Shown in pieces: positions 33,540 through 42,929 of a stretch of 64,000 nucleotides of DNA. The translations under genes were made by a program, and so were the position numbers. The notes under the pieces are model-generated. The model made no database searches. It was given only the letters and a program-made list of their open reading frames with translations, and had not been told where the DNA came from. Positions within the stretch are counted from its first letter, which is position 1. Every line of letters begins with the position of its first letter. Source of the stretch: Limosilactobacillus reuteri (GTDB lineage: Bacteria; Bacillota; Bacilli; Lactobacillales; Lactobacillaceae); assembly GCF_013694365.1 (NCBI RefSeq), contig NZ_CP059275.1, positions 1,178,001-1,242,000 of the forward strand, written 5' to 3'.

Positions 33540-34352
33540 ATGACTGCAAATAAAAACGTTACCTTAAATGAAGAACAAGAAGCTTTTGCTCAAGAACTTT
33601 TCCAAGCTTATCAAAGCAAGAAACCACTGGTAATGGATGAATGGGCAGAGGTCGTTAGCGATGATAATACAGCTTATGCCCTTCAAGATCGTTTCGTTGA
33701 ATTAAAGGGACTCCCAACTGGCGGGTATAAAGTTTCCTTAACTAGTAAGAAAACCCAGGACATGTTTGATTCTGATAGTCCGCTCTATGGACAACAAGTT
33801 GATGCCCACTTCTTACCATCACCTGCCGTTCTCTCTCTCAAAGAACAAACGATGGCTCCGTTAGTGGAAGTTGAACTCGGCTTCCGTGCTAAAACTGACT
33901 TGCACGCCAGTGATTCGATGGAAGATTTATTACATAAGACTACTGTCTGCGGCACGCTGGAAGTACCTGATAGTCGTTTTGCTGACTGGTTCCCAGATCT
34001 AAATAAATTCAGTGTCATGAGTGATTGTGCTGTTGGTGGGTATGTAGTATATGGTCAAGAACGACCAACCGATGAGGTGTTTAAGACTGTTGATGATGCA
34101 GCAAATGTAAACGTTACCCTTTACCACGATGGCAAAGAAGTGGATAGTGGGGCGTCAAGTGAAGTGCTTGGCAACCCATTAAAGTCATTGCAATGGCTAG
34201 TCAGAAAGCTTGAAGAACAAGGGAAGACATTCCGCGCAGGGCAGCTAGTATCATCAGGTACTTTCCTCTTACCACCACATTTAACTGCCGGCAAGTGGGA
34301 AGCCAAATTTGATAATGGCTTCGGCACTGTGAGTGTGGACGTAACCGACTAG
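33540..34352 (+). CDS. 2-keto-4-pentenoate hydratase-like protein (fumarylacetoacetase family)
   Basis: A 270-residue protein similar to MhpD-type hydratases: GGYKVSLTSK, LVEVELGFR with metal-binding acidic residues, ALEVPDSRFADW (here LEVPDSRFADW), and C-terminal LVSSGTF. Predicted to hydrate or decarboxylate a 2-oxo acid. With HicDH and aminotransferase next to it, this may be a 2-oxo-acid disposal module. Confidence 0.75.
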   Translation: MTANKNVTLNEEQEAFAQELFQAYQSKKPLVMDEWAEVVSDDNTAYALQDRFVELKGLPTGGYKVSLTSKKTQDMFDSDSPLYGQQVDAHFLPSPAVLSLKEQTMAPLVEVELGFRAKTDLHASDSMEDLLHKTTVCGTLEVPDSRFADWFPDLNKFSVMSDCAVGGYVVYGQERPTDEVFKTVDDAANVNVTLYHDGKEVDSGASSEVLGNPLKSLQWLVRKLEEQGKTFRAGQLVSSGTFLLPPHLTAGKWEAKFDNGFGTVSVDVTD

Positions 34353-35303
34353 ATGACGAGAAAAGTAGCAGTAGTTGGAATGGGTCACGTTGGGGCAACG
34401 GTAGCGCACTATTTAGTTGCTGGTGGCTTTGTCGATGACCTCGCATTATTTGATACTAATGAAGCTAAGGTGCAAGCGGATGCTTTGGACTTACGAGATG
34501 CAATGGCCAATTTGCCTTACCATACTAACCTGACTGTTAATGATGAAAGCCAATTGCGTGATTGTGATGTGGTCGTGTCAGCCCTAGGGAAGTCAAAGTT
34601 GGTTGATACGCCAGATCATGATCGCTTTGCTGAATTTAAGTTTACGCGGACCCAAGTGCCCTTGGTAGCAAAGATGTTAGTAGACAATGGATTTCACGGT
34701 AAGTTAGTTGATGTTACTAACCCTTGTGATGTGATTACCTCAATGTACCAAAAATTAACGGGATTACCAAAAGAACACGTGATGGGGACGGGAACCTTAC
34801 TCGACTCTGCACGGATGCGGGCCCGGGTTGGTGAAGCTTTGAAAGTTGATTCACGCTCTGTTGTTGGTTTTAATCTTGGGGAACATGGCAATTCGCAATT
34901 TACGGCATGGTCGACAGTCCGCGTCCTGGGGAAACCGGTCACTGAACTAGCAAAAGAACGGGGATTAAAGCTTTCTGAGCTAGAAGAACGTGCTCGTCAA
35001 GGAGGCTACCTCGTATATCAAGGGAAGAAATACACTAATTATGGTGTTGCCACGGCAGCAGTCCGGTTAACCAACGCATTATTGAATGATGCGCGAACTG
35101 AAATGCCAGTTTCTAATTATCGTGAAGAATACGGCACGTACCTTTCATATCCAGCTGTCGTTGGCCGTGACGGGGTAGTGGAGCAGCTGCATCTGGACTT
35201 GACGCCGGAAGAAGAATCAAAACTAGCAACATCCGCAACATACATCAAAGAACGATTGAAAAAAGAAGAAGAGCGAGCAAACCAGCTAGCTCAGGCAGAA
35301 TAG
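34353..35303 (+). CDS. hicD: L-2-hydroxyisocaproate dehydrogenase
   Basis: A 316-residue NAD-dependent LDH/MDH-family protein. Rossmann motif VVGMGHVGATVAHYL, DTNEAKVQADALDL, VTNPCDVIT, the catalytic histidine in NLGEHGNSQ, and GTGTLLDSAR. The set matches L-HicDH, which reduces branched-chain 2-oxo acids to hydroxy acids and regenerates NAD+. The aminotransferase beside it would supply the 2-oxo acid. Confidence 0.88.
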   Translation: MTRKVAVVGMGHVGATVAHYLVAGGFVDDLALFDTNEAKVQADALDLRDAMANLPYHTNLTVNDESQLRDCDVVVSALGKSKLVDTPDHDRFAEFKFTRTQVPLVAKMLVDNGFHGKLVDVTNPCDVITSMYQKLTGLPKEHVMGTGTLLDSARMRARVGEALKVDSRSVVGFNLGEHGNSQFTAWSTVRVLGKPVTELAKERGLKLSELEERARQGGYLVYQGKKYTNYGVATAAVRLTNALLNDARTEMPVSNYREEYGTYLSYPAVVGRDGVVEQLHLDLTPEEESKLATSATYIKERLKKEEERANQLAQAE

Positions 35304-36497
35304 ATGACCAAGTTTAATTTTTCCAAACGCGTGCCAGCAGATGGAACAGATGCAGTCGGTGTAATCTTAAAAGCAGCGGCGGATCCAAAGATTATTTCTT
35401 TTGCTGGAGGATTGCCGGCGCCTGAGCTTTTCCCTGTCAAAGCGATGAAAGAAGCTGTTGACCAGGTGTTTGCTGAACGTGGTCAAGAAGTAATGCAGTA
35501 TGGAGCCGCTAAAGGGGTGACAGCCCTCCGTGAATTGGTTCTCCAACGTGTCAAAGAAAAAGAAAACGTGACCGGACAGCTAGACAATGTGTTGATGACG
35601 ACAGGTTCAGAACAAGCTCTTGACTTAGTCGGGAAGGCCTTTGTTAATCCTGGTGATACCGTACTGGTCGAACAGCCAACTTATCTTTGTGCTCTTGATG
35701 TCTTTAAATCATATGGTGCCAACTTTGTGGGGGTAGAAATGGATGAAGCGGGGATGAAGATGGATGCCCTAGAAGAAGCATTAAAGGCTCATCCGGAAGC
35801 TAAGTTGGTTTACACCGTGCCAAACTTTCAAAATCCAACTGGCCGAACCATGGCACTAAAGCGACGGGAAAAGCTGGCCGAACTAGCCGCTAAATATGAT
35901 GTTTATGTGTTAGAGGATAATCCTTATGGTGAAATTCGTTTTAAGGGGCAGCATGTGCCAGCAGTTAAGTCGTTTGACAAAACCGGACACGTTTTCTATA
36001 TGGGGACTTTCTCCAAGACGCTTGCTCCTGGTTTCCGTTTAGGATGGGTGGTAGCCGATGAAGCTGTTGTTAATAAGCTGACGGTACTAAAACAGTCTGC
36101 AGACTTGCATACAGATAACTTAGCCCAGTATGCCGTAGTAGAATTTCTGAAGCATAACGACCTTGATGCACATGTCAAGCAAATTAGTGACCTGTATGGG
36201 CAACGCAAAGCACTAATGACAGAGGGGCTAGAGAAATACTTCCCCCAAGGTGTTAAATATACTGATCCAGAAGGCGGAATGTTCCTATGGGTTGAAGTAC
36301 CCGGAGTAGAAGATACTGTTGAGCTTTTTAAGCAATGTCTGGAACATAACGTGGCCTTTGTACCAGGTGACCCATTTTATGCAGGTGACCCACAGCCCGG
36401 TGCCTTCCGGTTGAACTACTCCAATGCTCAGGAAGACCAGATCAAGGCAGGAATGAAGCAACTCGGTGAAGCTCTGCAAGACGAGGGAGAGAATTAA
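35304..36497 (+). CDS. PLP-dependent aminotransferase (2-aminoadipate-type), paralog 1
   Basis: A 397-residue class I/II aminotransferase: FAGGLPAPELFP, QYGAAKGVTALR, NFQNPTGRTM, LEDNPYGEIRF, and the PLP lysine in TFSKTLAPGFRLGW, ending in PEGGMFLWVEVPG. The fold resembles the KAT/AAT-type enzymes of Firmicutes that act on aromatic or branched-chain amino acids. A very close paralog of the same length lies at 57009. Neighbour HicDH suggests amino acid catabolism. Confidence 0.92.
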   Translation: MTKFNFSKRVPADGTDAVGVILKAAADPKIISFAGGLPAPELFPVKAMKEAVDQVFAERGQEVMQYGAAKGVTALRELVLQRVKEKENVTGQLDNVLMTTGSEQALDLVGKAFVNPGDTVLVEQPTYLCALDVFKSYGANFVGVEMDEAGMKMDALEEALKAHPEAKLVYTVPNFQNPTGRTMALKRREKLAELAAKYDVYVLEDNPYGEIRFKGQHVPAVKSFDKTGHVFYMGTFSKTLAPGFRLGWVVADEAVVNKLTVLKQSADLHTDNLAQYAVVEFLKHNDLDAHVKQISDLYGQRKALMTEGLEKYFPQGVKYTDPEGGMFLWVEVPGVEDTVELFKQCLEHNVAFVPGDPFYAGDPQPGAFRLNYSNAQEDQIKAGMKQLGEALQDEGEN

Positions 36498-37499
36498 GTG
36501 CGCTCAAATAAGTTAACCAAAATCATTATTACTTCGACTCTTGCACTATCTTTATTAGCAGTGCCAGTTAGCCAGGCCACAGTTTTGGCGGCTGAAACAA
36601 CTAGTGAAAGTACGAGTAGCAGTTCAACTACCCAGACTCATACGTTAAATAAATCATATGTTGTATATGGAGCAGGGGCTGCCGAGAAGAATGAATTAAA
36701 TAATGTGCTAGCAGTCGATGATAATTTTACAACGTTAACCGCTACTGCCAGTGATTATCAGAAGTATATCAATCCGAATGGTTCGACAACTAACGCCGCC
36801 ATGGTTAGTTCGGTAGCAATTGTCCCTACCGATCCAGGTTCGGGGATTAAAGTTAATGTAAAAAAGTTTAATGGTGAGGATAATATTACTAAAGTAACCG
36901 CTCAACAATACGCCATGGTTGCGCAAATGGCGGGGGTTACGGATGTTACTATCACCGTTAGCGCTAACCGGGCCGTTTCTGGGGAGTCAGCTCTAACCGG
37001 AGTCTATAAAGCAATTGCGGCAGATGGAGTTAGTTTAAATGAGCAAAATACTCAATCTGCTAACCAAATGTTGACCGCAACAAATGGGGCAATTGAAGCC
37101 AATAAGGATGATAGTAAATATCCTGGTAAGTTGATGGCTGCGGTTGGTGATACCACTAAGGAAATTAACCAACAAAAGAAACAAGGAACTACCCCAACGC
37201 AAAATCAAATTCAAGTAATCTTTAATCAGAAACTTGAAGAGCGAAACATTTACAATGAAACAAAGAATCATGAACAACCAATTATCAATGCGCTTGTTCG
37301 GTTTAATAATGCTCCAATTAGTTCAAGTAAAGACTATAGCTCGCACGTAACTGATACGATTAATAATGTAAAGAATTCATCAGGAGATATGATGAATAAG
37401 GCGAAAAAATTCTTGAATTCTCAAGACGGGCAGGCAGTTAAGCAACAAGCTCAGTCTTGGTGGACCCGGTTTGTTAACTGGATCCGTAGCTGGTTTTAA
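36498..37499 (+). CDS. Secreted DUF1002 protein
   Basis: A 333-residue protein with an N-terminal signal peptide (basic start, hydrophobic residues 8-30), likely cleaved at TVLAAETT. The DUF1002 body begins YVVYGAGAAEKNELNNVL; a C-terminal Trp-rich amphipathic segment (SWWTRFVNWIRSWF) may bind the membrane. DUF1002 proteins are exported and uncharacterised. GTG start chosen; signal peptide follows immediately. Confidence 0.85.
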   Translation: MRSNKLTKIIITSTLALSLLAVPVSQATVLAAETTSESTSSSSTTQTHTLNKSYVVYGAGAAEKNELNNVLAVDDNFTTLTATASDYQKYINPNGSTTNAAMVSSVAIVPTDPGSGIKVNVKKFNGEDNITKVTAQQYAMVAQMAGVTDVTITVSANRAVSGESALTGVYKAIAADGVSLNEQNTQSANQMLTATNGAIEANKDDSKYPGKLMAAVGDTTKEINQQKKQGTTPTQNQIQVIFNQKLEERNIYNETKNHEQPIINALVRFNNAPISSSKDYSSHVTDTINNVKNSSGDMMNKAKKFLNSQDGQAVKQQAQSWWTRFVNWIRSWF

Positions 37500-38489
37500 A
37501 TGACGAAAAAATTATTACTCCTTTCAACCGGTGGAACTATTGCCTCGGTTGTCTCTGATGAAGGACTAGCTCCAGGCGAATCTGGTGAAGAATTAATCAA
37601 AATGCTTGGTCGGCTGGAATATGACATTACTGTTCGTGATATTCTCGAATTAGATTCATCCAATATTCAACCAGAAGAATGGAAAATTATTGCCGAAACG
37701 ATCTATGACCATCGTAATGAATATGATGGGATAGTCGTTTCACATGGGACAGATACGATGGCTTATACTGCTTCAATGCTGACTTTCATGCTTCAACATA
37801 TAAATATTCCGGTTGTGCTAACTGGAAGCCAAGTTCCTATGAATGTGATTCTTAGTGATGCCCCTGATAACTTACGACTTGCCTTTGCAGCCGCTGCTAA
37901 CTGCGAGCCAGGAGTCTATATTGCTTTTAATCGTAAAGTAATGCGTGGTTGTCGGAGTGTTAAAGTACGGACAACCGCCTTCGATGCCTTCGAAAGTGTG
38001 AATGTCCCACCAGTAGGAGAAGTTACTTCAGACGGTTTTTCCATTAGGGATCACCAGCATCCCCAACCTGGTAAAAGTCAATTAAATACTAAGATCGATA
38101 CTCATGTTTCACTGGTAAAGCTCTTCCCAGGATTTGATCCTGCCTTGCTCCATGCAATGGCTAAAAATGGCTGTCACGGAATTGTGATTGAAGCGTATGG
38201 TCTCGGAGGAATGACCTCGATTCGGCGAAATATGGTCGCTGCGGTTGGTGAATTAATCCGCAATGGCATTCCAATTATTACTTCCAGTCAGTGTCTTTAC
38301 GAACGAAGCGACTTGACAAAATACGAGGTCGGACGACTTGCACTACTAGAAGGAGCAATCAGCGCCCGCGATATGACTTCCGAAAGTGCCATCACTAAAT
38401 TAATGTGGGGTCTTGGTCAAGGGATGGATGTTAAAGAAATTGCAGACTTCTTCAATACTGATGTTGCTGGTGAAGTAACTTTAGATTAA
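37500..38489 (+). CDS. ansA: L-asparaginase
   Basis: A 329-residue type I asparaginase that hydrolyses L-asparagine to aspartate and ammonia. Both active-site threonine signatures are visible: STGGTIASV near residue 10 and VSHGTDTMAYTASML near residue 84. No signal peptide, so cytosolic. The length is normal for the AnsA type. Confidence 0.9.
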   Translation: MTKKLLLLSTGGTIASVVSDEGLAPGESGEELIKMLGRLEYDITVRDILELDSSNIQPEEWKIIAETIYDHRNEYDGIVVSHGTDTMAYTASMLTFMLQHINIPVVLTGSQVPMNVILSDAPDNLRLAFAAAANCEPGVYIAFNRKVMRGCRSVKVRTTAFDAFESVNVPPVGEVTSDGFSIRDHQHPQPGKSQLNTKIDTHVSLVKLFPGFDPALLHAMAKNGCHGIVIEAYGLGGMTSIRRNMVAAVGELIRNGIPIITSSQCLYERSDLTKYEVGRLALLEGAISARDMTSESAITKLMWGLGQGMDVKEIADFFNTDVAGEVTLD

Positions 38490-39362
38490 ATGATTGATAA
38501 TTACTTGCTTGAAGAATTAGTGACCTTCGCCAGTGAAAAAACACTTGCTAAAACCGCTGAAAAACTTAGCGTTACCCAGCCGACAGTTACCCGGGGGATG
38601 CAAAAATTAGAAGACGAGCTTGGGATTCAATTATTTGACCGCCAGCCCAACCGGATCGTCCTCACTGATACCGGAAAATTAGCTGCTGAAAAAGCTACTG
38701 AAGTTCTCGCCGTCAACCGTAATTTTGTTCAACAACTTCAAAATTATGCTGCTCGACAATCAGTAATTAAAATCGCATCAATTGCTCCGGGTCCATTAAT
38801 TCTGCTTCGCGTAAAAAGTGCATCTTTTTCTACACAAATTTCGATTGACAAGAAGTTTATTACTCATGACCAAATCACCACTTCACTTTTAAATAATGAA
38901 GATTCAATAATTATCAGCGACCAAGAGATTCAGACTGATCAAATTGAATCGCGTTATTTAGGGACCGAAAATCTCTATGTTAATCTTGATAAATTTATGT
39001 ACCTTGCTAATTCCCAACAGGTTTCTTTTAAGGACTTAGCCGGATTAAGTTTTGTCGTTTTGAACGATATCGGACCGTGGAAAGAAATTATCAAAAAATA
39101 TATTCCAAATGCTAAATTTTTATATCAAGAAGAATGGGCCGCGCTTACTGAAATCACAAAATATTCTAGTTTTCCATACTTTAGTACTAATATAACAACA
39201 GTTAATCCACAACAACGTACGTCAAACGACGATCGAGTCCGACTCCCGATTACCGATGAAGTTGCGACAATGACGTTTTATGCTAATTACCTTAAGAAAC
39301 AAAGAAAATCCTTAATGCCCTTACTTAATGAAATTAGCCAAAGCTGGCCTAATTTAAGTTAA
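38490..39362 (+). CDS. LysR-family transcriptional regulator
   Basis: A 290-residue regulator. N-terminal LysR helix-turn-helix: LVTFASEKTLAKTAEKLSVTQPTVTRGMQKLE, followed by the QLFDRQPNRIVLTDTG signature. The C-terminal half is a periplasmic-binding-like effector domain. Target unknown; neighbours include aldo/keto reductase and NmrA-like genes, which could be controlled by it. Confidence 0.9.
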   Translation: MIDNYLLEELVTFASEKTLAKTAEKLSVTQPTVTRGMQKLEDELGIQLFDRQPNRIVLTDTGKLAAEKATEVLAVNRNFVQQLQNYAARQSVIKIASIAPGPLILLRVKSASFSTQISIDKKFITHDQITTSLLNNEDSIIISDQEIQTDQIESRYLGTENLYVNLDKFMYLANSQQVSFKDLAGLSFVVLNDIGPWKEIIKKYIPNAKFLYQEEWAALTEITKYSSFPYFSTNITTVNPQQRTSNDDRVRLPITDEVATMTFYANYLKKQRKSLMPLLNEISQSWPNLS

Positions 39363-40241
39363 ATGACAAATGTACCAACAGTAAAATTAAATAACGGAGT
39401 AGAAATGCCAACCCTTGGATTTGGAGTATTCCAAGTTCCAGACTTAAGTCAAGCTGAACAAGCAGTTACCGATGCTCTTGAAGTCGGCTATCGTTTAATT
39501 GATACTGCTGCTGTTTACCAAAATGAAGAAGCAGTTGGCAAGGCAATTAAGAATAGTAGTGTAAACCGTGAAGATGTCTTTGTAACTTCTAAGTTATGGG
39601 TGTCTGATTTTAACTATAAGCGGGCTAAAGCAGGGATTGACGCTTCACTGCAAAAGCTTGGCCTTGATTACATGGATCTTTACCTTCTTCATCAACCATA
39701 TGGCGATACAATGGGTGCTTGGCGAACATTACAAGAAGCACAAAAGGAAGGTAAGATTCGCGCAATCGGTGTATCGAACTTCTACGCTGATCAACTAAAG
39801 GATCTTGAATTAACAATGCCTGTTAAGCCAGCGGTCAACCAAATTGAAGTTAACCCTTGGTACCAACAAGACCAAGAAGTTAAGTTTGCGCAAAGTGAAG
39901 ATATTCGTGTTGAAGCATGGGCACCATTTGCGGAAGGTAGGCATGATATCTTTACCAACGAAACAATTGCGGAGACTGCTGCTAAATATGGCAAGAGCAA
40001 TGGTCAAGTAATTCTTCGCTGGCTTTTACAACGGGGCATTACTGTCATTCCAAAGTCAGTCCACAAGAACCGGATGGAAGAAAACATCGATGTTTTTGAT
40101 TTTGAACTTTCCGATGATGATATGAAAAAAATGGCTAGTCTTAACAAGAACGAAAGTCAATTCTTTGACCACCGTGACCCGGTTACGATTGAACAGATCT
40201 TTGGCTCCAGCTTAAAGATGGTTCAAGATGATGAAAAATAA
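39363..40241 (+). CDS. Aldo/keto reductase
   Basis: A 292-residue NADPH-dependent reductase of the AKR5 type. Catalytic set: Asp and Tyr in IDTAAVYQNEEAVG, Lys in VFVTSKLW, His in YLLHQPYG. C-terminal IPKSVHKNRMEENIDVFDF is the cofactor signature. Reduces aldehydes or ketones; substrate not predictable from sequence. Confidence 0.92.
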   Translation: MTNVPTVKLNNGVEMPTLGFGVFQVPDLSQAEQAVTDALEVGYRLIDTAAVYQNEEAVGKAIKNSSVNREDVFVTSKLWVSDFNYKRAKAGIDASLQKLGLDYMDLYLLHQPYGDTMGAWRTLQEAQKEGKIRAIGVSNFYADQLKDLELTMPVKPAVNQIEVNPWYQQDQEVKFAQSEDIRVEAWAPFAEGRHDIFTNETIAETAAKYGKSNGQVILRWLLQRGITVIPKSVHKNRMEENIDVFDFELSDDDMKKMASLNKNESQFFDHRDPVTIEQIFGSSLKMVQDDEK

Positions 40242-41093
40242 ATGAAATATGCTGTAACTGCTGCTACTGGTAACTTAGGACAAGCTGCTGTTAAAGAATT
40301 AAACAAGTTAGCTGGTGCAGAAAATGTTATTGCTATTGCCCGGAACACTGATAAGGCTGCTAAGCTCTTTCCTAATAATGAAGTTCGTCAAGGAGATTAC
40401 GAAGATAAGTCATCAATGATCAATACTTTTAATGGAATCGATCACGTTCTCTTTATTTCATCTCAACCAGGTGGTAAGGTTGATCGTGCTACTGCTCATG
40501 CTAATGTAGTTGATGCATTAAAGGAAAACAATATTAAATTTGTTGCCTATACTAGTTTTCCCGACGCACAAAATTCTACTGCTGCCCTTGCAACTGACCA
40601 CCGCCTTACAGAAAATGCAATTAAAGAAGCAGGCATTGATCACTCATTCCTTCGTAACAACTGGTATCTTGAAAACGAAATTGGTTTCCTTCAAAGTGGA
40701 GCTGCTAGTTGCGATGCATTGTACTGGGCTAACAACAAAGCTGGTTGGGCACTTGAACTTGATTACGCAGAAGGGGCTGCAAAAGTTATTACCAGTGAAG
40801 ATCCTCGTGAAGTTTACGAATTTGCTGGTAAAACCCGTACTTATGATGAATTAGGAAAAGCTCTCCAAGAAGCTACTGGCAATGATTTTACTATCAAGCA
40901 GATTTCCCATGATGATTATGTAAAATCATTAGAAAAAGCTGGCTTAGATACTCCAACAGCTGAACTTTTCGCATCATTCCAAGACCCAATCAACTCTGGA
41001 AATCTTAATAAAGAAAGTAACGATTTAGAAGAAGTTCTTGGACACCCCGTTACTCCACTTGTTGATGCTATCAAAGAAGTCCTTGCACGGTAA
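40242..41093 (+). CDS. NmrA-like NAD(P)H-binding protein (QOR2-type)
   Basis: A 283-residue atypical short-chain dehydrogenase: NAD(P) motif VTAATGNLGQAAVKELNKL, then IAIARNTDKAAKL, HVLFISSQPGG and a C-terminal substrate lobe. Similar to quinone oxidoreductase 2 (QOR2) of enterobacteria. It may be co-regulated with the aldo/keto reductase before it. Confidence 0.85.
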   Translation: MKYAVTAATGNLGQAAVKELNKLAGAENVIAIARNTDKAAKLFPNNEVRQGDYEDKSSMINTFNGIDHVLFISSQPGGKVDRATAHANVVDALKENNIKFVAYTSFPDAQNSTAALATDHRLTENAIKEAGIDHSFLRNNWYLENEIGFLQSGAASCDALYWANNKAGWALELDYAEGAAKVITSEDPREVYEFAGKTRTYDELGKALQEATGNDFTIKQISHDDYVKSLEKAGLDTPTAELFASFQDPINSGNLNKESNDLEEVLGHPVTPLVDAIKEVLAR

Positions 41094-41456
41094 GTGCAAT
41101 TAATTATTACTGATGCTGCTAGCAAGTGGTTCCAACAAAAATTTAACCTCGCTAGTGGAAATGGAGTAAAATTTTATGGTAAAACAATTCAACCACACAA
41201 TGTTAAACATGGTCCTAAGCAAGGGTATAAACCAGAATCGACGCTCGATGAGGCAACAATCGTCATAAAAAAAGATGGTATTAATTACCATGTTAACTTT
41301 GCGGATGCTTGGTTCTTCTCAGGACTAGTTGTTACTGTTGATTATCAGCAAGAGGCAGAAGAGCCAGTTTTTATTTTTCGCCGTGAAGATAATGGTGGAA
41401 CAGATGTTGATGCTGCAACTGGGGCATCACGAAAGTATGAAGAATATTGGGAATAA
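41094..41456 (+). CDS. HesB/YneR-type protein lacking Fe-S cysteines
   Basis: A 120-residue protein with the HesB/IscA-type beta fold (ITDAASKWFQQKFNLASGNGVKFYG...). True IscA proteins have three conserved cysteines; none occurs in this sequence, so it is unlikely to carry an iron-sulfur cluster. This resembles the YneR-type branch known in bacilli. GTG start, in-frame; function unknown. Confidence 0.75.
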   Translation: MQLIITDAASKWFQQKFNLASGNGVKFYGKTIQPHNVKHGPKQGYKPESTLDEATIVIKKDGINYHVNFADAWFFSGLVVTVDYQQEAEEPVFIFRREDNGGTDVDAATGASRKYEEYWE

Positions 41457-42128
41457 ATGAGAATCAATGTTTTGCAACACACGCCAAATGAAGGACCAGG
41501 AACAATTCAAGAATGGTCACAGGATCGCGGACATGAGATGTACGTTTATCATCCCTATCAGTTTGGTAATTTGCCGACTGCTGATGAGACTGATATGTTG
41601 ATTATTCTTGGCGGTCCCATGAGCCCTAATGACGACTTAACGTGGATCAAGCAAGAGCGAGTTTTAATTCAGCGACTATTGGATGCTCATAAGCCAATTT
41701 TTGGCGCGTGTTATGGGGCTCAACAGATCGCTAAGACACTCGGTTATGCCGTAAAGAAGGCACCACATAAAGAAGTTGGTTGGGCGCCGGTGTATCTAAA
41801 AAGCGATCTTATTTCCGATATTCCCCAAAAATTAACTGCTCTGCATTGGCACGAAGAGATGTTTGAAGTTCCAGCTCAAGCAGACTTATTATTTAGTAGT
41901 GACTTAGTTAAAAATCAAGGCTTTGTTATGAACGGTAATGTTATTGGACTTCAGTTCCACTTTGAGCCGACAGCAGATAATGTTCGCGAGATTGCTGTAA
42001 ATGATGATCAGTATCCATTAGACCATAATGATCTTCACCAAAATGGAAAAGAAATTATTCAGCATGGCGTTCCGGCTGAAAATAAGCGAGTTATGTATCG
42101 GTTATTGGATTTTATCGCAAATAGCTAA
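41457..42128 (+). CDS. Class I glutamine amidotransferase-like protein
   Basis: A 223-residue protein of the GATase1 fold: nucleophile Cys in FGACYGAQQIAKTLG, oxyanion ILGGPMSPND, and His in GLQFHFEPT. Full triad residues are present, so it is likely active. It resembles GMP synthase-type amidotransferases without the synthase part, possibly gamma-glutamyl hydrolase-like. Substrate unknown. Confidence 0.85.
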   Translation: MRINVLQHTPNEGPGTIQEWSQDRGHEMYVYHPYQFGNLPTADETDMLIILGGPMSPNDDLTWIKQERVLIQRLLDAHKPIFGACYGAQQIAKTLGYAVKKAPHKEVGWAPVYLKSDLISDIPQKLTALHWHEEMFEVPAQADLLFSSDLVKNQGFVMNGNVIGLQFHFEPTADNVREIAVNDDQYPLDHNDLHQNGKEIIQHGVPAENKRVMYRLLDFIANS

Positions 42129-42929
42129 ATGATGGCAAATTTTGAAAATTTTCTTTGGTGGATATTCATTATCTTTACCCTAACTTGTGGCGGCTTTTGT
42201 ATTGAGGCTCACTATCGATATAAAAATAAAGACGGGATTGATAATGAGCACAAATTTTCAAATAAATATAAGTATTTTGGCCAACCTGTTTATGACAAAC
42301 AGAATAAAATTCATGGTTATGAACTTTTATTACGGGAATACAATCATCATACTAATAAATGGCAATTACCACGAAACGTTGTGGACTTCCCCCTCAGTAA
42401 AATTGTTTCTACAATCCAAGAAATCAATCCACAGTTAAAAGATATCGCAAACTTATCGTTAAATATGACCGTCAGCCAAATTACCGATTTTCGCGCTGAG
42501 TATTTCTTTACTTGGGTCTTAGGAACGACAAATATTAAGCAACTAGTCATTGAATTAGATGCTAATGATATTAGACGTGCCAATATTTTTAAACGTAAAG
42601 AAATATTATATATACTAAGAAAAATCAAACGACTTCAAATTAAAGTTACTATTGAAAATATTGATTCTTCTAAAAAAACATACAATTTGTTACAGCAGTA
42701 TTTGCCAGATATTGCCTATTTAAAATTTAATATTCATTCTTTTAATAAGTCAGCAAATCACTGGATAGATGTTACACTCGCACAGTGGCAACGAAGAAGC
42801 GCCATTTTTAACATTGAAATGATTGTCGGTAAAATTGAAGATGCTAACCATATTGCATTAGTAAATCAACTAAATATCCCTTTCCGTCAAGGTTATGCTT
42901 ACGGTCATCCAGAAAATTTAAAAAAATAA
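42129..42929 (+). CDS. Membrane-anchored degenerate EAL protein
   Basis: A 266-residue protein: one N-terminal membrane segment (residues 9-25) and an EAL-like domain. The catalytic motif reads YELLLRE, but the later ligands are changed: IELDAND where E-x-T-E is expected, ENIDSS for DDFG, LKFN for KID, MIVGKIED for AEGVE. QGYAYGHP is kept. It is likely a c-di-GMP sensor or structural part, not an enzyme. Its first 17 bases recur at 44245-44261, the end of the GT2 gene, so natively it follows that gene. Confidence 0.8.
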   Translation: MMANFENFLWWIFIIFTLTCGGFCIEAHYRYKNKDGIDNEHKFSNKYKYFGQPVYDKQNKIHGYELLLREYNHHTNKWQLPRNVVDFPLSKIVSTIQEINPQLKDIANLSLNMTVSQITDFRAEYFFTWVLGTTNIKQLVIELDANDIRRANIFKRKEILYILRKIKRLQIKVTIENIDSSKKTYNLLQQYLPDIAYLKFNIHSFNKSANHWIDVTLAQWQRRSAIFNIEMIVGKIEDANHIALVNQLNIPFRQGYAYGHPENLKK

